Shown: positions 60,188 through 64,000 of the stretch, one piece after another
Position numbering within the stretch: the first letter of the stretch is position 1
Layout: every line of letters begins with the position of its first letter
Assembly: GCA_017621815.1 (NCBI GenBank)
Contig: JAGASK010000001.1
Span: 1-64,000 of the forward strand
DNA length: 64,000 nt
Origin: Lachnospiraceae bacterium
GTDB taxonomy: Bacteria > Bacillota > Clostridia > Lachnospirales > Lachnospiraceae
Direction of reading: 5' to 3'
Position numbers and translations under genes: made by a program
The notes under the pieces: generated by a model
The model's database searches: none
The model's input: the letters and a program-made list of their open reading frames with translations, nothing else
Told to the model about the DNA's origin: nothing

Positions 60188-61672
60188 TTATTTTCTTCTG
60201 AATAATTTTATCTTTCTTTTTGCCACCTTTACCTCAATCACTTGCTTCAATGACGTAAGCTGACTTTCCAATATCACTTCCGTCTGCCCCACCTCCTTCG
60301 CCTGTAAGCGATTCCCAATCACATTACATACCATAATATTCTTACTGCTGATTTTTATATTTTTATCCAATGCATCATTGGGAACCAACGTATACTCAAG
60401 TGCCTTTTCTTCTCCCGGATACATTTCCAACTGTGAGTTTACAACGTTTATATCTTTCAAATATTCTTTTACTTCTACCAGCAATGATGCGGAAACATTA
60501 CCTATACAGCACCAGACTTTTGCTCTCCCCACGCTTCTAGCCGCAATTTCCCTTTTATGGCAGGCTACAATATTTTCATTTTCACTTTTCCACTTTTCTT
60601 CGTGAAGATTATCCGCATTGTCTGGAAATACCGTGACATTAATCCGCTTTTTATCCCCTATCCCCATAACCACTGCTGTTTCAATAATAGTTATTTGAGA
60701 AACATAATTATATTTTTTTACTTTAAACTCAATTTTCTTAAATATTTCATTTCTTCCTGCATAATGAATATACAAATCCGCTTTCCCTTCATTAAGCCCC
60801 TCCACTGTTAAACCGTTGCATTTTATTATTCCGGGCTTATCATAAGAGAATGAAAATAAGGAACATGAAACTTTTTCTCCATTCTGCCAAAATTCAATAT
60901 TTTTACTTCGATGCAATTCAATTTGGGTATCACACCTTACTTCCACTTCTTTCTCAATAGCCAGAAGCTCTTTCTTTTCATTTTCACTGATAATCCCGTT
61001 AGAAAAACATATCTTTGCATTTTCAATCAAGGCCTGTAAACAAACATCTGAAAGAATACATCGAAAAAGAGCATCTAATAATTTTTCTTTCCGGACAAAA
61101 AAAATAATCGAATTATCCCGTACCTCAGTTTTGGTTTCCTCAGATATACAAAAGCAATATTTTGCCTGTTTCTTTTTAATTCTATCTGTGCTGTCCGAAA
61201 TATAAATACGTGGTTTCACATCACATTCCTGCATCACTATGCTGCAAAAACGATTTTTTATATCCAATGTTTTTAACATATTTTTTTCTCTGGCGCTATC
61301 TGCGTCAAATGTTAATAAATAAGTACGGCATTCATAATTTGCTCTCCGGTTCTTTAACAATAAATTTAATTTCTGCATTCGCAGCTGTATTGACAAATCA
61401 TTACTGTATTTACCTTCATGAAATGAACTGCACCAACGGCATTTTCCCGCCAGGTCTTTCAAGACTGCTATCCTGATAGAATCCGCAGTAAAACAAAGAC
61501 AGAAAAAATCTTCTATTTCATTGAAAACAGCATCACATATTTTGTCATACCATACCTCAAACGGCTGCATTGTATATTTAATCAGAGAACTATATTGCGA
61601 TATTTCTTTTCCATCAATTAATATACTTGATGAAGAATCGAAAATATTATATAAAATATCCACCTTTTTCAT
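60188..61672 (-). CDS. Unknown protein with C-terminal bacterial Ig-like (Big2) domains
   Basis: A 494-aa protein. The N-terminal half (about 1-250) is cysteine-rich and has no family that I recognise (DIKNRFCSIVMQECDVKPRI is typical of it). From about 255 there are three Big2-like repeats; the clearest are AVVMGIGDKKRINVTVFPDN ... ENENIVACHKREIAARSVGRA and LEMYPGEEKALEYTLVPNDA ... NRLQAKEVGQTEV. Big2 domains are usually outside the cell, yet there is no signal peptide or transmembrane helix. AGGAG precedes the ATG. It is 20 bp after the disordered protein gene. Confidence 0.7.
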   Translation of the reverse strand: MKKVDILYNIFDSSSSILIDGKEISQYSSLIKYTMQPFEVWYDKICDAVFNEIEDFFCLCFTADSIRIAVLKDLAGKCRWCSSFHEGKYSNDLSIQLRMQKLNLLLKNRRANYECRTYLLTFDADSAREKNMLKTLDIKNRFCSIVMQECDVKPRIYISDSTDRIKKKQAKYCFCISEETKTEVRDNSIIFFVRKEKLLDALFRCILSDVCLQALIENAKICFSNGIISENEKKELLAIEKEVEVRCDTQIELHRSKNIEFWQNGEKVSCSLFSFSYDKPGIIKCNGLTVEGLNEGKADLYIHYAGRNEIFKKIEFKVKKYNYVSQITIIETAVVMGIGDKKRINVTVFPDNADNLHEEKWKSENENIVACHKREIAARSVGRAKVWCCIGNVSASLLVEVKEYLKDINVVNSQLEMYPGEEKALEYTLVPNDALDKNIKISSKNIMVCNVIGNRLQAKEVGQTEVILESQLTSLKQVIEVKVAKRKIKLFRRK

Positions 61673-61692
61673 AGTCAGACTCCTGATAACCT

Positions 61693-61929
61693 CTACCTGT
61701 CATTCCCAATCTCACGTTCTCTTTCCTGTTGTCCTTTATCAGAAGAATCGGCATTATCTTTTTTTTCACTGTTTTCATTTTCTTCCTTTACTTCCGGCTT
61801 TTGCAGGTCTGCTTTGAGTGAATCTCTGAATTCTTTACTCCTTTCTTTTTCACCTTTTAAATTATTATCCTCTTTTACCTCATTTCCAGTTTCCTTTACA
61901 TCGCTTTTTTCAAAATGTCCCCATTTCAT
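61693..61929 (-). CDS. Small highly charged, probably disordered protein
   Basis: A 78-aa protein made almost only of Lys, Glu, Asp, Asn and Ser after the start MKWGHFEKSDVKETGN, with no hydrophobic core. It overlaps the end of the HerA-like gene by 20 bp in another frame and has GGGAGG 9 nt before its ATG, so it is likely translated. No family recognised; it may be a flexible linker or partner in the operon's complex. Confidence 0.6.
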   Translation of the reverse strand: MKWGHFEKSDVKETGNEVKEDNNLKGEKERSKEFRDSLKADLQKPEVKEENENSEKKDNADSSDKGQQEREREIGNDR

Positions 61930-64000
61930 CTTCGTTTTCCTCCCAGCATAAAATTATCTGATAAATGGTCGCAAAAATATTCCTGTCATCATATCCGCCA
62001 TTGCCTGTGGTTTTTAATAAACTTTTCAATATTTTATTTTTATCCTCTAAATTGTCTATGTTTAAATAATAGTCAAAAACAACATAAAAATCAGAAATCC
62101 ATTTTTTAACCCAAAACTGTAATTGTTCCGCCAGCCTTCGTTTATCATTTTCTGACAATGTCATTCTTTGAGAAACATATTCACGCATAGTCAGAATATT
62201 GTCCTTGGGTATAACCTCAAATACTGCCCGGCACTCTGAAAGATTTAAAATTAATTCTCCTGCCGCTTCTTTGATATTTGTCTTAGAATCATTCATATAC
62301 ATATCCAATACTTCTATTAATTCCCGCTTTTTCTCATCCCAAAGTGCTGATCGGTTAATAATTTGCCGAAATCTCATTGGCTGTACAGAATCATGTTCCA
62401 ACTGCCGATATAATTCAATGACTAATGATGTTCTTACCTCTTTCAACAACATATCCTGTGAAACCTGAATTTCTGCTTCATACTTATTTTCCCAATAATC
62501 TACCTTCATAAGAACCGGCTGGAGCCATCCCTTTTGCATTATGGCTGCCACTCCAACATTCAACCGCGATAACTCCATTGTCTGCTTTTCATTCAACGCT
62601 AATGCACTTCCCATTTCCTTACTTGCATCCTTACTTGGTATATTCAATACCATTTTTGTAGATGTATTTTCTATAACAGATTCATCTACAGCCATGGGAG
62701 ACTGATCTATAATAATAAATCCTTCTCCATACGTTCTCATTTCTTTTATAGAGTTGCTAATCATTTCCACAGATTGCCCTACCATATTGGAGCTGTCCTG
62801 AGATTGTTCTTTAGGAACTCTTTTTAATAAATTATGCGCTTCTTCCAATACAGTCACATGTGAAAGAGATTCATCATGAATTTTTCCACCCTGCGATTTT
62901 CTTACCGACTTTCTATATTCTCCAAGTTGCATAATTAACATACCCATAATTAATGCACGCGTTTCATCGGAACCCACATCACTTAAATCAATTATGGCAT
63001 TAGAATCAAACATCATTTTATAAGATATTCCAAATTCTCTCTCAAAAATCAGGCCATTAATTCCTGTTGTCATAGCCTGTACTCTGGTTACCAATGCTCC
63101 CTTATAGTCTCCTTTTGAATCTGCTGAAAATTCTGAACGATTTATAATTTTAGGCAACTCTTCCAAAACATCTGTAAATGTCGGATATTTCTTTTTTGAT
63201 AATTCCTTAATCCATACAGAATGGTTTAAATCCCATCCACATTTCACATATGCATTTACTACCGCTTCTTTCAAGATCGCCGGCATTGCGGCGTATAATG
63301 GCCATGAAGCATTAAAAATCTGTAAAAGTTGATCAACATGCGACAAAACATGAATATTATCAGGAAATTGAAATGGATTTATTCGTAAAAGCCTGTATAA
63401 TTGGGGATCTGTTGTGTAAATTTTTATTCCCCTAAGTCCGCCAAATACCTGCTTATATTCTCCCTTCGCAGGCTCAATAACCATCATCTTAATATTCTGT
63501 TCCAACAAAGAATTTAGTAATTTATACGTTGCGTATGATTTTCCCGAACCTGATGAGCCTGTAATAAAGCAATGTGATGATAAAAGGTTTATATCTATGG
63601 GAACCTCATTTTTTTCCACGTTTCCCATATGATAAATATGTCCAAAGCTTATCGGTTTTTCAGGAATTTTGTTTTCATATACTACACTTCTGCCAAACTC
63701 AGCCATATCCACTACTGCCACGCCCGACACCGACTTTCTTGGTAATCCTAAAATAACCGGCAATTCAGCTCCGCTAATTAAATTAGTCGGTGTAACCGAT
63801 TGAAACGGAATATTGTTATCAATCTTAATTTCTGCAACAGGATGTTTCATATATTCCACAGACAGTAAAATTTTTTGAATTTCTTTTTCTCTTTCATTGT
63901 TCCAAATGCTCAAGTGTGAACTTTCCACATTAGAATCTTCTCCTGACATAAGTGCTTTAAAAGAATTGGCTGCCAGAGCTGTTACTGCAATATCTTCCGC
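61910..64000 (-). CDS. HerA/FtsK-like P-loop ATPase (DUF87), N-terminus outside the window
   Basis: A HerA-type ATPase of at least 696 aa. The frame stays open to the right edge: the codons before the first Met (63949) read EDIAVTALAANSFKAL, so the gene is partial. Walker A is GSSGSGKS (131-138 counted from that Met), followed by MMVIEPAKGEYKQVFGG; Walker B is HVTVLEEAHNLL, and MRTYGEGFIIIDQSPMAVDE is the sensor/arginine region of HerA-VirB4 proteins. These ATPases pump DNA or proteins and occur in repair and defence complexes. It heads the visible part of the operon; genes may lie upstream beyond 64000. Confidence 0.87.
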   Translation of the reverse strand, partial: AEDIAVTALAANSFKALMSGEDSNVESSHLSIWNNEREKEIQKILLSVEYMKHPVAEIKIDNNIPFQSVTPTNLISGAELPVILGLPRKSVSGVAVVDMAEFGRSVVYENKIPEKPISFGHIYHMGNVEKNEVPIDINLLSSHCFITGSSGSGKSYATYKLLNSLLEQNIKMMVIEPAKGEYKQVFGGLRGIKIYTTDPQLYRLLRINPFQFPDNIHVLSHVDQLLQIFNASWPLYAAMPAILKEAVVNAYVKCGWDLNHSVWIKELSKKKYPTFTDVLEELPKIINRSEFSADSKGDYKGALVTRVQAMTTGINGLIFEREFGISYKMMFDSNAIIDLSDVGSDETRALIMGMLIMQLGEYRKSVRKSQGGKIHDESLSHVTVLEEAHNLLKRVPKEQSQDSSNMVGQSVEMISNSIKEMRTYGEGFIIIDQSPMAVDESVIENTSTKMVLNIPSKDASKEMGSALALNEKQTMELSRLNVGVAAIMQKGWLQPVLMKVDYWENKYEAEIQVSQDMLLKEVRTSLVIELYRQLEHDSVQPMRFRQIINRSALWDEKKRELIEVLDMYMNDSKTNIKEAAGELILNLSECRAVFEVIPKDNILTMREYVSQRMTLSENDKRRLAEQLQFWVKKWISDFYVVFDYYLNIDNLEDKNKILKSLLKTTGNGGYDDRNIFATIYQIILCWEENEDEMGTF

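Overview
The window looks like chromosome from a low-to-moderate GC Gram-positive anaerobe of the Clostridia, most probably a Lachnospiraceae member. The signs are strong AGGAGG-type ribosome binding sites, intrinsic terminators, a DUF1836 protein, a YerC/YecD TrpR-like regulator, PfoR-type PTS IIC, class III fructose-1,6-bisphosphatase, an L-box (lysine) riboswitch on dapA and a large serine recombinase typical of the group. No species name can be read from the sequence itself.

Layout. 1-20.8 kb is mostly housekeeping and envelope genes: tRNA-Leu(CAG), a DUF2974 lipase-like protein, a c-di-GMP phosphodiesterase, DUF3810, an alanine/sodium symporter, Rrf2 regulator, MATE exporter, Dus, AraC regulator plus EamA transporter, RlmD-type rRNA methylase, PcrA helicase and a three-gene SPFH/Tim44-like/zinc-ribbon cassette (ydjI-ydjH-ydjG type). 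Two degraded gene remnants (MATE, GyrI-like) lie in the intergenic spaces.

21.3-34.0 kb is a 12.7-kb integrated element. It splits an NMT1/THI5-type substrate-binding lipoprotein gene exactly in frame, has a 9-bp crossover core at both ends and carries a large serine recombinase at its right end. The two element ends rejoin to an attP-like imperfect palindrome. Its cargo is a sugar-acid/glycerate island: a CUT1 ABC transporter (one permease frameshifted), a GHL6-like glycosidase, two dehydrogenases, an MBL hydrolase, glycerate 2-kinase and a CdaR-type regulator.

34.6-54.7 kb returns to core functions: an ECF sigma/anti-sigma/membrane-protein operon, a leaderless GH9 glucanase, DUF1836, YerC, a LytM-like protein, PTS IIC, NiaR, cold-shock protein, an orphan eukaryotic-type HisA, Fbp, dapB-dapA under a lysine riboswitch, CobO, a double-OB SSB-like protein, BipA, and an LRR protein with an Rpn-type nuclease. 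A 42-nt sequence recurs four times directly between a stop codon and the terminator.

55.0-64.0 kb is a tightly packed leftward operon that runs off the right edge: HerA/FtsK-like ATPase, a disordered protein, a Big2-domain protein, Hsp70, a degenerate J-domain/TPR membrane protein, an ART-like protein of unknown function, then a 38-aa Cys-containing peptide, a PqqD-type recognition protein and a radical SAM/SPASM enzyme. The combination of a RiPP maturation module with a private Hsp70/J-like pair and a HerA-type ATPase is the best candidate here for an undescribed system.
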